From the NCBI GenBank assembly GCA_003454665.1, contig DMKB01000174.1:5718-12184 (forward strand): a DNA stretch of 6,467 nt. Reading direction: 5' to 3'. The stretch is from Nitrospiraceae bacterium. Its GTDB lineage: Bacteria; Nitrospirota; UBA9217. The translations under genes and the position numbers were made by a program. Under the pieces are notes generated by a model. It ran no database searches. It saw only the letters and a list, made by a program, of their open reading frames with translations, and was not told where the DNA came from. The first letter of the stretch is position 1. Every line of letters starts with the position of its first letter. Positions 1-6,312 of this stretch are shown in pieces.

Positions 1-157
1 GTTGGGACCACCAATTCCTGCCATTACGCTCTCGCCATGGTAACAAGATTCTTGCGATTTCCGAAAACAGCGTCCTCAGGGGAATATGCATTTGCGGTTA
101 AGGAGCATTGCGGGCGTGGTCTACACGGAAGAGCCTGATCCGGACAAGCTCCCGATG
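1..157. other. Left-edge stretch with no supportable gene
   Basis: No reading frame here has a convincing start, ribosome binding site or recognisable protein motif. Two plus-strand frames are open from the window edge, one to a TGA at 136-138 and one to a TAA at 99-101, so the tail of a gene entering from the left cannot be excluded. On the minus strand an ATG at 24-22 begins an open frame (MAGIGGPN) that leaves the window; it has only a weak purine stretch before it. I see no hairpin followed by a T run that would end either neighbour. Confidence 0.35.
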
Positions 158-276
158 CCTGTCTCCTGTTTCCTGTCTGTATTCTGTATTCTGTAATCTG
201 TTGTCTATTGTCTCATGTCTGTATTCTGCTCTTTTTATCCTGTCTCCTGACTACTGGCTCCTGTCTACAGTCTATC
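158..276. repeat. Degenerate tandem array with a 7-base period
   Basis: Read from 158, the sequence divides into 17 consecutive heptamers with no insertion or deletion. Most units end in CT: the seventh base is T in 15 of 17 and the sixth is C in 14 of 17. The first five bases vary, with GTATTCT, CCTGTCT and GTCTCCT as common versions. On the other strand the units begin with AG, for example AGAATAC and AGACAGG. The array starts at the stop codon of the pyrophosphatase gene and lies directly downstream of it. Because 7 is not a multiple of 3, the period cannot come from protein repeats. Heptanucleotide repeat families (STRR) are known from cyanobacteria; whether this array is related is not shown here. 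The last two units are the least regular, so the right boundary is approximate. Confidence 0.75.
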
Positions 277-1936
277 AACCCGGCCTGCCGTGGCTCAGCG
301 CCTGCCCGATGGCCGGGATAAAATCCTTTTTTCTCGAGAGTACGCGCGGCACGCTGCAGGTATCACCCTCCACCTTCACATTGAAGGCCTTTTCAACGAT
401 CCACGTCTCGCCTTTGAGCATGATTCGCTCGTGGCCTTCGGTGAGGGGGTTTGTCACGAGCAGCACGACCAGATCGTAATGGTGAGCAGTACGAAGGCGT
501 TCCAATTCGACGAGCAGGCTCTCTTCGCGCAGGTCGATCTCGGCGCAGTCGAGAGACATCATCTGGCTCACACCGAGCTTCTTACCGGCGATCAAAAACT
601 CCTTGAAGTCGGAGGCGATCAGCTCCTCGTCGCTTCTCCCGTCAAGATTGATGCTCGCGTGGAGCAGCTCCTTGCCATAGGATTTGCTGTCCACGCCGGC
701 GATGTCGGCAAGACGCTGCGCCATCACCTTGTCCCGCTCGGTTGTGGTCGAGAGGGTCAACAGGAGCGTATCCGACAGGATTCCGGACAGAAGAAGGCCG
801 GCGAGCTCTTTCGGAACATGTATCTGATGAAGAACCATTGATCCCGCTACTACCGTACAGCTGCTGCCGACGGGATCGTTATACACATAGATGGGGGCCA
901 TGGTGGATATGTCGCCTACCCGGTGGTGATCGATGATCTCAAGAATTTCCGCTTCCTCGATCCCGGCCACTGCCTGCGAGAGCTCGTTGTGGTCGACCAG
1001 AATGGCCGTCTTGTGCACCGGATGCATGAGGTCGGTCCTCGTAATGAACCCGATGAGGCGATTGTCGCTGTCAACGACGACTACGGAACGGTACTCTGAT
1101 TTGACGATTCTTTCGCGGACCTCGGCCATGGGCGTGAAGAGGCCTACCGTAGGGCAGGTGCCGGACATGATGGCCGATACGGGTTCGGACATGGTCATGA
1201 GCTGGACCGTGGCAAAGGCGTGGTAAGGAGAAGAGAGGATGAGCGCCTTTTTTTCAGCGGCCGCTTCTATGACCTCGCTCGCCAGCGGCGCACCGTCGAC
1301 AACAATCAAGGCCGAACATCCCGCATGTATCAGATCGAGCTGGACGTCGTACTGATCGCCCACAATAACCACGTCACCCCGGCTCACCGTGTTCAGAAGA
1401 GCTCCCCGCTGCATGGTGGCCATGAGTACTCTGCCCGTCAGTCGATCCACCTGCCCGGTATTCGTTATGACGCGGGCATCAAGGGTCTTGAGCAGGATGT
1501 CGAGTTCGATTGGTGTCTGGTCCAGGTTGGTGAAATCAACGCTGTCCATGTAGTGGCGGGCAATATCCTTCAGTCCCACGATGCCGGCCAGCCTCCCCCC
1601 ATCGTCCGTCACCGGAACAGACCGCACTCCTTGTTCCCGCATCAGAAGGGCAAGCGCCTGGATCGAATCGCGCACACCGATAGCGATAGGCCGCTTCAGT
1701 TCGAGGTCGTCCACCGTCGCGGCGAGGCTCTCGATTTCAGCGGGAGGCGCCACGCCGAATTTTTCCAGGACAAAGCGGGTCTCATCGTTCAACGTGCCGG
1801 CCCGAGCCGGCGTGAAGACAAACCGCTTGTCCGTGATGTTCTTGAAGTACGCATAGGCAATGGCGGAACACACGGAGTCCGTGTCCGGCGCCGTATGTCC
1901 TATGACGTAGACGGTTTTTTTCTGTTTCTGGGCCAT
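275..1936 (-). CDS. Family II (DHH) inorganic pyrophosphatase with CBS-DRTGG-CBS regulatory insert
   Basis: A cytoplasmic enzyme that hydrolyses pyrophosphate to two phosphates using Mn or Co, pulling biosynthetic reactions forward. Numbered from the longer possible start at 1960, the DHH catalytic domain opens with GHTAPDTDS (metal ligands H22, D26, D28). A CBS domain follows (about 90-140), then a DRTGG domain (about 150-250, with DRLTG at 172-176) and a second CBS domain (about 255-315). The catalytic domain resumes with VDHNE (D323), DHH (344-346) and LSDTLL (D397). The C-terminal DHHA2 domain carries the substrate-binding SRKK (542-545). All expected catalytic residues are present. In characterised CBS-PPases, AMP and ADP inhibit and ATP activates, and versions with DRTGG also respond to diadenosine polyphosphates; that is expected here but not tested. 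I prefer the ATG at 1936 (553 aa), because the mapped promoter would start RNA near 1966, almost on the upstream ATG at 1960. Neither start has a clear Shine-Dalgarno sequence. The family call is secure; the start is less so. Confidence 0.95.
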   Translation of the reverse strand: MAQKQKKTVYVIGHTAPDTDSVCSAIAYAYFKNITDKRFVFTPARAGTLNDETRFVLEKFGVAPPAEIESLAATVDDLELKRPIAIGVRDSIQALALLMREQGVRSVPVTDDGGRLAGIVGLKDIARHYMDSVDFTNLDQTPIELDILLKTLDARVITNTGQVDRLTGRVLMATMQRGALLNTVSRGDVVIVGDQYDVQLDLIHAGCSALIVVDGAPLASEVIEAAAEKKALILSSPYHAFATVQLMTMSEPVSAIMSGTCPTVGLFTPMAEVRERIVKSEYRSVVVVDSDNRLIGFITRTDLMHPVHKTAILVDHNELSQAVAGIEEAEILEIIDHHRVGDISTMAPIYVYNDPVGSSCTVVAGSMVLHQIHVPKELAGLLLSGILSDTLLLTLSTTTERDKVMAQRLADIAGVDSKSYGKELLHASINLDGRSDEELIASDFKEFLIAGKKLGVSQMMSLDCAEIDLREESLLVELERLRTAHHYDLVVLLVTNPLTEGHERIMLKGETWIVEKAFNVKVEGDTCSVPRVLSRKKDFIPAIGQALSHGRPG

Positions 1937-1972
1937 CGTTTTTTTTGAGGCTTGTCGCATGGGATGGGGTGT

Positions 1973-2000
1973 ATTATCCGAGTCCCATGGTAATTGTCAA
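1973..2000 (-). promoter_or_regulatory. Sigma-70 promoter for the pyrophosphatase gene
   Basis: On the minus strand a perfect -35 TTGACA (2000-1995) is separated by 16 bases from a -10 GATAAT (1978-1973), which matches TATAAT at five of six positions. Transcription would begin near 1966. This lies between the peroxidase terminator and the pyrophosphatase, so the enzyme appears to be transcribed from its own promoter. No operator-like inverted repeat stands out beyond the short palindrome CCATGG in the spacer. Confidence 0.7.
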
Positions 2001-2060
2001 GGACATATTTTTTGTAGCGGCAAGGCAGATTAAAAAGTGCGGTCCCCGTAAGGGCGGAAA

Positions 2061-2095
2061 AGAAAAAATGCGTGCGACAGGGAATCGTCGCACGC
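2061..2095 (-). terminator. Rho-independent terminator of the peroxidase gene
   Basis: On the minus strand a perfect 9-base-pair stem (GCGTGCGAC pairing with GTCGCACGC) closes an 8-base loop. It is followed, after one A, by six T residues and a further T-rich run. It begins 27 bases after the peroxidase stop codon and lies before the pyrophosphatase promoter, so it insulates the two minus-strand genes from one another. The reverse orientation lacks a T tract on the plus strand, so it is one-directional. Confidence 0.9.
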
Positions 2096-2121
2096 GTAGT
2101 AACTACCAATAGTCACGCTAT

Positions 2122-3384
2122 TTATTGCGGCAGCACATAGCCGTCGGAGAGTGTTTTCATGAACTCCACAACAGCCCATTCCTCCGCTTCCGTCAATCCC
2201 AGATTGCCCAACTCATCGCTGTTGACGTTCTCCGGAACTTCCGGCGCCGGCCAGCAGTTGACCCGCGGCGCGGGCTTCATGACTTCATCGCACCTTGCAA
2301 GGACATCACGCGTGTTGTAAAAGTGCACGACTTCCTTGAGAGACTTTAAGGCGCCGTTGTGCATGTAGGCCTTCGGAAAGCCGTTCCCGTAGCGCTTGTC
2401 CACATTCCTGAGGGTCGGGACTTTCTGCTTGCCGTAATTTTCTGCCGCAAGCGCTGCCCACTCAGGCCTCGTCATGAGGAAGCCGCCAAGGCCCGGATCT
2501 ATCCAGTCGGCCCCTTGCGGGTTGATCGGCGTACCATCATCGAGATATACCTTGTCCATGGCGTAAAAGGGGTTCTCAGGGTTCTTCGGTACACCGAGAT
2601 TGTCGAAGGTGAAGTCAGTGAACAGCGCTTTGTCACTGAATGGTCCCGGCTCGCTGGGATGGCATGCCGAGCACATGGCCTTTCCATTGAAGAGGGTCAA
2701 CCCCGCCTTTTCCAGTGCCGACAAAGGCGCCTTGCTGGCCGTGTAATAATCGAACTTCGAAGAAAACTGATTCACTTCGCCCGATGCCTCATACGCGGCG
2801 ATGGAAAGACCGATCCGGTCGTACATTTGCTCAACGCCGGTATAGGAGCAATCGAGGGATCCCCAAACCGAGACGAAGAGCGAGGCATACTTCGAGGCTG
2901 CCACCTGATTACACACAGCCATTTTGCTGGGATTGTTCTGCTCAACGGGGTTCAGAAAGGGGCCCAGAGCCTGGTCTGCCGCCGGGTTGCCCAGGTGCTC
3001 GCCTGTTGCCCTGCCGTCCCAGAAGTTGCCTCCGACAAAAAGACCTTCCTCCATATCATAGTGAAAAACAGGACTGAGCGTCGCGTAGGCTGCGCTCGGC
3101 GGCTTGCGGTTCCCGAAGCGAGTCGGTATTGCTCCGCGATAGACGGCGCCGTGCTTGTTGATTCCGGGAATAGGCCCCGTGAATCCAACGTCGGGCGCGT
3201 GGCATTCTGCGCAGGCCATGGAGTCAGGATCCGAGATTTTGTCGAAAAAAAGATGTTTTCCTAATTGCTCTATCGGTGTTAGCGCCGCGGCATCGGTAAC
3301 ACCGGCGGTAAGGCAAAGACCGAGCATTACTGAAGCAGCCACCGCGAGTGAAAAGATTACCCGGTGATAACTGTTCTTGTGCAT
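2122..3384 (-). CDS. Exported di-heme cytochrome c peroxidase, MauG/CcpA family
   Basis: A 420-residue periplasmic protein. It starts with a Sec signal peptide: basic residues to R8, a hydrophobic core at about 9-28, and probable cleavage around the Ala-rich TDAAA at 30-34. Two haem c attachment sites are visible, CAECH (58-62) and CSACH (238-242), as expected for the two-domain family. Other conserved blocks are LGKHLFF (41-47), FWDGRA (121-126), FTDFTFDNLGVP (255-266) and VPTLRNV (322-328). Classical members reduce hydrogen peroxide with electrons from small c-type cytochromes; MauG members use a high-valent di-haem state to oxidise a protein substrate. Y356, in the HFYN segment, sits where bacterial peroxidases have the Met ligand of the C-terminal haem, which favours the MauG-like branch (my alignment from memory). 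The start is well fixed by AAGGAGG five bases upstream. The gene has its own terminator and no partner in the window, so its substrate is unknown. Confidence 0.93.
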   Translation of the reverse strand: MHKNSYHRVIFSLAVAASVMLGLCLTAGVTDAAALTPIEQLGKHLFFDKISDPDSMACAECHAPDVGFTGPIPGINKHGAVYRGAIPTRFGNRKPPSAAYATLSPVFHYDMEEGLFVGGNFWDGRATGEHLGNPAADQALGPFLNPVEQNNPSKMAVCNQVAASKYASLFVSVWGSLDCSYTGVEQMYDRIGLSIAAYEASGEVNQFSSKFDYYTASKAPLSALEKAGLTLFNGKAMCSACHPSEPGPFSDKALFTDFTFDNLGVPKNPENPFYAMDKVYLDDGTPINPQGADWIDPGLGGFLMTRPEWAALAAENYGKQKVPTLRNVDKRYGNGFPKAYMHNGALKSLKEVVHFYNTRDVLARCDEVMKPAPRVNCWPAPEVPENVNSDELGNLGLTEAEEWAVVEFMKTLSDGYVLPQ

Positions 3385-3389
3385 GGTGT

Positions 3390-3396
3390 CCTCCTT
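3390..3396 (-). promoter_or_regulatory. Ribosome binding site of the peroxidase gene
   Basis: AAGGAGG on the minus strand lies five bases before the ATG at 3384. It is a near-ideal Shine-Dalgarno match and fixes the start that gives a complete signal peptide. Confidence 0.85.
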
Positions 3397-3611
3397 ATCA
3401 AAAAATCTGAAGTGAATAGGGAAAAATGGTCGCGCCTTTCCGTTCTTCAGGGCATGTGCCGAGGCTCTCTCCCTGCTGTTCCGAGATGGTAACGAGAGCG
3501 TTCACCTCCTTCCTTATCGGTAGTGCATACTCGTCTACTGGTAGCGCAGTGTATTGCAGAAACGTTACTTGTGGGTAGTTTGGAGCGAGGTAAATTAGAA
3601 CCTTTACAAAC

Positions 3612-3639
3612 AGCATAGCAGTAAAATTATAATTGTCAA
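3612..3639 (-). promoter_or_regulatory. Candidate extended -10 sigma-70 promoter for the peroxidase gene
   Basis: On the minus strand a perfect TTGACA (3639-3634) is followed after 16 bases by TATGCT (3617-3612). That -10 is preceded by TGC, giving an extended -10 element. The -10 itself matches the consensus at four of six positions. Transcription would start near 3605 and leave a leader of about 220 bases before the peroxidase ATG. The 16-base spacing matches the pyrophosphatase promoter in this window. Confidence 0.5.
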
Positions 3640-3824
3640 TAATACTAAGGTAGTCACTTTTGAGCTGCAGGGCTCTTGCAGCACGCTGCCGGGCCGCTCC
3701 GCTATTTTCTTTCAGTCGACTCTGCAGGGAAACGATGGCGTGATTATCTATTGGTAGCTTATCCACGACAGCCGGCGGATAAAGTTGCATACTCCGAAGC
3801 CCCGCCTAAAACCCGGATTTTTGC

Positions 3825-3854
3825 TTGACTTATTAGCCGCTTATATACTATAAT
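3825..3854 (+). promoter_or_regulatory. Sigma-70 promoter of the rpmH-rnpA-yidD-yidC cluster
   Basis: TTGACT (3825-3830) and a perfect TATAAT (3849-3854) are separated by 18 bases. Transcription would begin near 3861, giving a leader of about 33 bases before rpmH. A strong promoter at this place is expected, because L34 is needed in amounts equal to ribosomes. I see no further promoter or terminator between the four genes downstream. Confidence 0.75.
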
Positions 3855-3893
3855 GCCAGCCTTATTTCCACGCAATGAAAAGGAGCAGTCGCA

Positions 3894-4031
3894 ATGTCAG
3901 TAACGACGCCACAGAAGAGCAACCTCAAGCAGAAACGGTCCCAGGGTTTCAGAAAGCGGATGAGCACGGTTGGCGGCAGGCGGGTGATAAACCGCCGACG
4001 GGCGAAGGGAAGAAAACGCCTCGCTGTGTAG
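3894..4031 (+). CDS. rpmH: 50S ribosomal protein L34
   Basis: A very basic 45-residue protein of the large ribosomal subunit. The conserved core is GFRKRMST (18-25), followed by the Arg/Lys-rich end RRRAKGRKRLAV (34-45), which is close to the universal L34 C-terminus. Length is normal for the family (44-46). The N-terminus is unusual: the common TFQPS-type start is replaced by SVTTPQKSN, and the HGF motif reads QGF. The ATG is supported by AAAAGGAG eight bases upstream. An earlier ATG at 3875 is out of frame and lacks a ribosome binding site. The gene heads the rpmH-rnpA-yidD-yidC cluster, an arrangement conserved across bacteria. Confidence 0.95.
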   Translation: MSVTTPQKSNLKQKRSQGFRKRMSTVGGRRVINRRRAKGRKRLAV

Positions 4032-4052
4032 CATACGGCCGGGATTCCGAGG

Positions 4053-4421
4053 ATGCCGTATACATACCGCAAAAGCGAGCGGTTGCGAAAGAACAGGGAA
4101 TTTGTTTCGACGCTGAAGGGAAAAAGGCTGTCCGTTGACGGTCTTTCTCTGTTTTATGCCCCGAACACGGTCGGCCATTTCCGGGTCGGGATATCAGTCG
4201 GCAAAAAGCTGGGAAATGCCGTAACACGGAACCGATTGAAACGACGGGTCCGTGACTGCATCGGGAAGGTGCTGAGCGACACGTCGCTGGCCATTGACCT
4301 CGTTTTCGTGGCGCGACGGGAGCTGTCCACCCTCGACTACGGGCAGATCTTCGCCGTTGTCGAACGAGCGCTTCGCAAGGCCGTGCTCCGCAGCAAAAAA
4401 GCAGAAAGCGCAGAGCGGTGA
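4053..4421 (+). CDS. rnpA: Ribonuclease P protein component
   Basis: The 122-residue basic protein that binds the catalytic RNase P RNA and helps it remove 5' leaders from precursor tRNAs in the cytoplasm. The family signature is clear: GISVGKKLGNAVTRNR (46-61) runs into the RNR motif helix RNRLKRRVRD (59-68). Aromatic residues that line the leader-binding cleft in this family are represented near F17 and F34. Length is typical. The start lies in the same frame as rpmH, 21 bases after its stop, and that stop is the nearest in-frame stop upstream, so no usual earlier start is possible. The ribosome binding site is poor (CGAGG abutting the ATG), so expression may depend on ribosomes arriving from rpmH. 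The last bases overlap yidD. Confidence 0.96.
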   Translation: MPYTYRKSERLRKNREFVSTLKGKRLSVDGLSLFYAPNTVGHFRVGISVGKKLGNAVTRNRLKRRVRDCIGKVLSDTSLAIDLVFVARRELSTLDYGQIFAVVERALRKAVLRSKKAESAER

Positions 4422-4627
4422 AAGTACTCTTTCTCACTATCATTCGTCTGTACCGGCGATACGTATCACCCTTGTTCCCGCCTACCTGCAGGTTTGTCCC
4501 GACCTGTTCCGCATATGCTCTTGAGGCGTTCGAGAAGAAAGGCACCCTGAAAGCGGTGTGGATGACGGTCATCAGGCTTTCCAAATGCCACCCCTTTCAC
4601 CCGGGCGGGTACGACCCGGTCAAATAA
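4418..4627 (+). CDS. yidD: Membrane protein insertion efficiency factor YidD
   Basis: A 69-residue protein of the YidD family (haemolysin-like domain, Pfam DUF37), which sits at the inner face of the cytoplasmic membrane and aids insertion of proteins handled by YidC. It shows an amphipathic N-terminal helix (about 1-17) and the invariant pattern PPTCRFVPTCSAYALEA (21-37), then KCHPFHPGGYDPV (56-68). The conserved cysteines are C24, C30 and C57. The GTG start overlaps the rnpA stop in a GTGA arrangement, which suggests translational coupling. No strong Shine-Dalgarno sequence precedes it. Length is at the short end of the usual 70-85 residues, but all conserved blocks are intact. Confidence 0.95.
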   Translation: MKVLFLTIIRLYRRYVSPLFPPTCRFVPTCSAYALEAFEKKGTLKAVWMTVIRLSKCHPFHPGGYDPVK

Positions 4628-4640
4628 TCGCGGAGGATTC

Positions 4641-6311
4641 ATGGAAACACGAAGATTCATTCTGGCCCTCTCATTGTCACTCCTGGTGTTTCTGGTGTAT
4701 GTGCGGTTTTTTGCGCCGCAAGTGCCGCCGCCGCAGCAGCCGATGCAGGAACCGCCCCGCGAGACGGCGAAACCAGAGCGGCCCACGGCGCCGGTGTTTC
4801 CCGAGCCGTCTCCGAAAAAACTGCAGCCGCGAAAATCGGGGAAGGACATTACCATCGAAACGAATCTGGTCAAGGCGGTCATCAATACGGCCGGCGGGGT
4901 GATCACCGCGTGGGAACTGAAGCAATACCGTGAGGCCGACAAATCTCCCGCCGGACTGGATGCCCTCTACCAGAATATGAAAGGCAAAAATCAGGAGGAG
5001 AAGAACGATCTCGGTAATGTGCAGCTTCTGCCGGACCCTGCCGGGGCCTATACCGGGGACCGGGTCTATCCGCTGACGCTCACGCCGCTCTCGCGATCTC
5101 TTTCCCCCCTCTCGTACGCAGTGTACCGGGCAAGCCGTGAACGCATCGTTCTCGACGAAGCGCGGAAAAGCGAAACCCTCATTCTCAGGTACAACGGCCC
5201 ATCGGGCATCACGGTAGAGAAGCGCTTCACCTTTTATCACGATGATTATAAGGTCGATGTTGAAATCAACACCCGGCGTCTCGACGGCTATACTCTGGCC
5301 CTGGGGACCGACTTTGGAATACCCGACAAGCTGAACACAAGCGCCCGGGGCGGACAAGCGGGTCTCGTGGCCATGATCAACGGTGGTACGGAGCGCGAGG
5401 ACCTCGATGATATCGAGGGCGAGCTGCAGCACTCCGGGACCATTGACTGGTTCGGCCACGTCGACAAATATTTCACCGCGACCATGCTCTACGGCAAGCA
5501 GGGGATCATTACGAGCCGGGTAACTTCTGCGCCGAAGGAAATCGGCGATTTCATGAACACGGAGCTGCTGGTAAAGGAGGCCCCCGAGACGCGCACGTAT
5601 ACCCTCTACGCCGGGCCCAAGAACTATTCCATCATGGAATCCTACAGCCGTGGTCTGGAGCGCATGGTTGACTTCGGATGGTTCGGCGTGCTCGCCAAGC
5701 CCATGTTCTGGCTCATGAAGTTTTTTTACAGCTTTGCCAGGAACTACGGCATTGCGATCATCCTTCTGACCATTGTGGTGCGGGCCCTTCTGTTCTATCC
5801 GTCGCTGAAGAGCGCCAAGTCCATGGAGGAAATGAAGTCCATTCAGCCCGAAATGACCGCTCTGCGCGAGAAGTACAAGAAAGATCCGCAGCGCATGAAC
5901 CAGGAGCTCATGAAGCTCTACAAAGAGCGGAGAGTCAATCCCCTGGGTGGCTGTCTGCCGATGCTGCTCCAGCTGCCCTTTTTCATCGCCCTCTATAACG
6001 TTCTGTCGGTATCCATCGAGCTGCGCCAGGCTGTATTCATTCCCTACTGGATCAACGACCTCTCGCTGTACGATCCGTTTTACATCCTGCCGATCGTCAT
6101 GGGCCTGAGTATGATCCTGACCATGAAGATTACGGCAGCCACGGCAGACCCCAAGCAAGCCAAGATGATGATGTTCATGAACATCGCATTCATCTTCATG
6201 TTCGCACGACTTCCCGCCGGGCTGCTTCTCTATATTACGTTGAGCAATGTGCTGTCCATCGCCCAACAACTCTACGTAAAAAAATTCATCATCGCTCCGG
6301 CGAAGAAGTAA
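4641..6311 (+). CDS. yidC: Membrane protein insertase YidC (Oxa1 family)
   Basis: A 556-residue inner-membrane insertase and chaperone that acts alone or with SecYEG. The Gram-negative layout is visible. TM1 spans residues 6-24. A proline-rich linker (about 25-65) and a large periplasmic beta-rich domain (about 66-340) follow. The conserved five-helix core begins near FGWFGVLAKPMFW (345-357). TM2 carries R381 (TIVVRALLFYP), corresponding to the essential hydrophilic-groove Arg of the family. A charged cytoplasmic hairpin (about 390-432) leads into NPLGGCLPMLLQLPFFIALY (433-452). The last helices include ILPIVMGLSMI and LPAGLLLYITLSNVLSIAQQ (524-543). The C-terminus ends in a few basic residues. 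GGAGG four bases before the ATG supports the start. It follows yidD by 13 bases, consistent with one transcript. No missing motif or frameshift is seen. Confidence 0.97.
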   Translation: METRRFILALSLSLLVFLVYVRFFAPQVPPPQQPMQEPPRETAKPERPTAPVFPEPSPKKLQPRKSGKDITIETNLVKAVINTAGGVITAWELKQYREADKSPAGLDALYQNMKGKNQEEKNDLGNVQLLPDPAGAYTGDRVYPLTLTPLSRSLSPLSYAVYRASRERIVLDEARKSETLILRYNGPSGITVEKRFTFYHDDYKVDVEINTRRLDGYTLALGTDFGIPDKLNTSARGGQAGLVAMINGGTEREDLDDIEGELQHSGTIDWFGHVDKYFTATMLYGKQGIITSRVTSAPKEIGDFMNTELLVKEAPETRTYTLYAGPKNYSIMESYSRGLERMVDFGWFGVLAKPMFWLMKFFYSFARNYGIAIILLTIVVRALLFYPSLKSAKSMEEMKSIQPEMTALREKYKKDPQRMNQELMKLYKERRVNPLGGCLPMLLQLPFFIALYNVLSVSIELRQAVFIPYWINDLSLYDPFYILPIVMGLSMILTMKITAATADPKQAKMMMFMNIAFIFMFARLPAGLLLYITLSNVLSIAQQLYVKKFIIAPAKK

Positions 6312-6312
6312 G

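Larger units (their letters stand above)
3397..3860. other. Gene-poor region between the divergent peroxidase and rpmH genes
   Basis: This stretch separates two divergent transcription units. It holds the candidate peroxidase promoter (3639-3612), a probable peroxidase leader of about 220 bases, and the rpmH promoter near its right end. The middle part (about 3595-3655) is AT-rich compared with the genes. The leader contains a full anti-Shine-Dalgarno complement, AAGGAGGTGA (minus strand 3511-3502), with no usual start codon at the right distance behind it. One near-match to a DnaA box, TTATCCACG, lies at 3759-3767. A minus-strand frame of 130 codons (3790-3398) crosses the region, but it resembles no family I know and would contain the promoter, so I do not call it a gene. 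Confidence 0.5.

Noticed and set aside
1220..1948. Long plus-strand open frames opposite the pyrophosphatase (also 290-841 and 933-1226)
   Set aside because: They mirror the codon pattern of the pyrophosphatase gene, have no motifs and lack ribosome binding sites.
2359..3264. A 301-codon plus-strand open frame opposite the peroxidase
   Set aside because: Composition is Arg/His/Cys-rich as expected for an antisense shadow. The opposite strand has a complete signal peptide, two CxxCH sites, a ribosome binding site and a terminator.
3464..3499. Inverted repeat GCTCTC...GAGAGC as a possible terminator
   Set aside because: The stem is only six pairs with a long loop and no T run on either strand.
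3664..3682. Small hairpin GCTGCA-N7-TGCAGC
   Set aside because: Six base pairs without a T tract or any positional link to a promoter; likely chance.
3398..3790. A 130-codon minus-strand frame upstream of the peroxidase
   Set aside because: It has no recognisable family and no properly spaced ribosome binding site, and it would contain the candidate peroxidase promoter within its coding sequence. An internal ATG at 3616 overlaps the -10 element. A real short leader frame at its 3' end is not excluded and is discussed as a finding.
3875..4138. An 87-codon frame overlapping rpmH and the start of rnpA, reminiscent of the overlapping rnpA/rpmH arrangement in Thermus
   Set aside because: It is not in the rnpA frame, has no ribosome binding site and encodes no known motif. 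The conserved rnpA starts normally at 4053.
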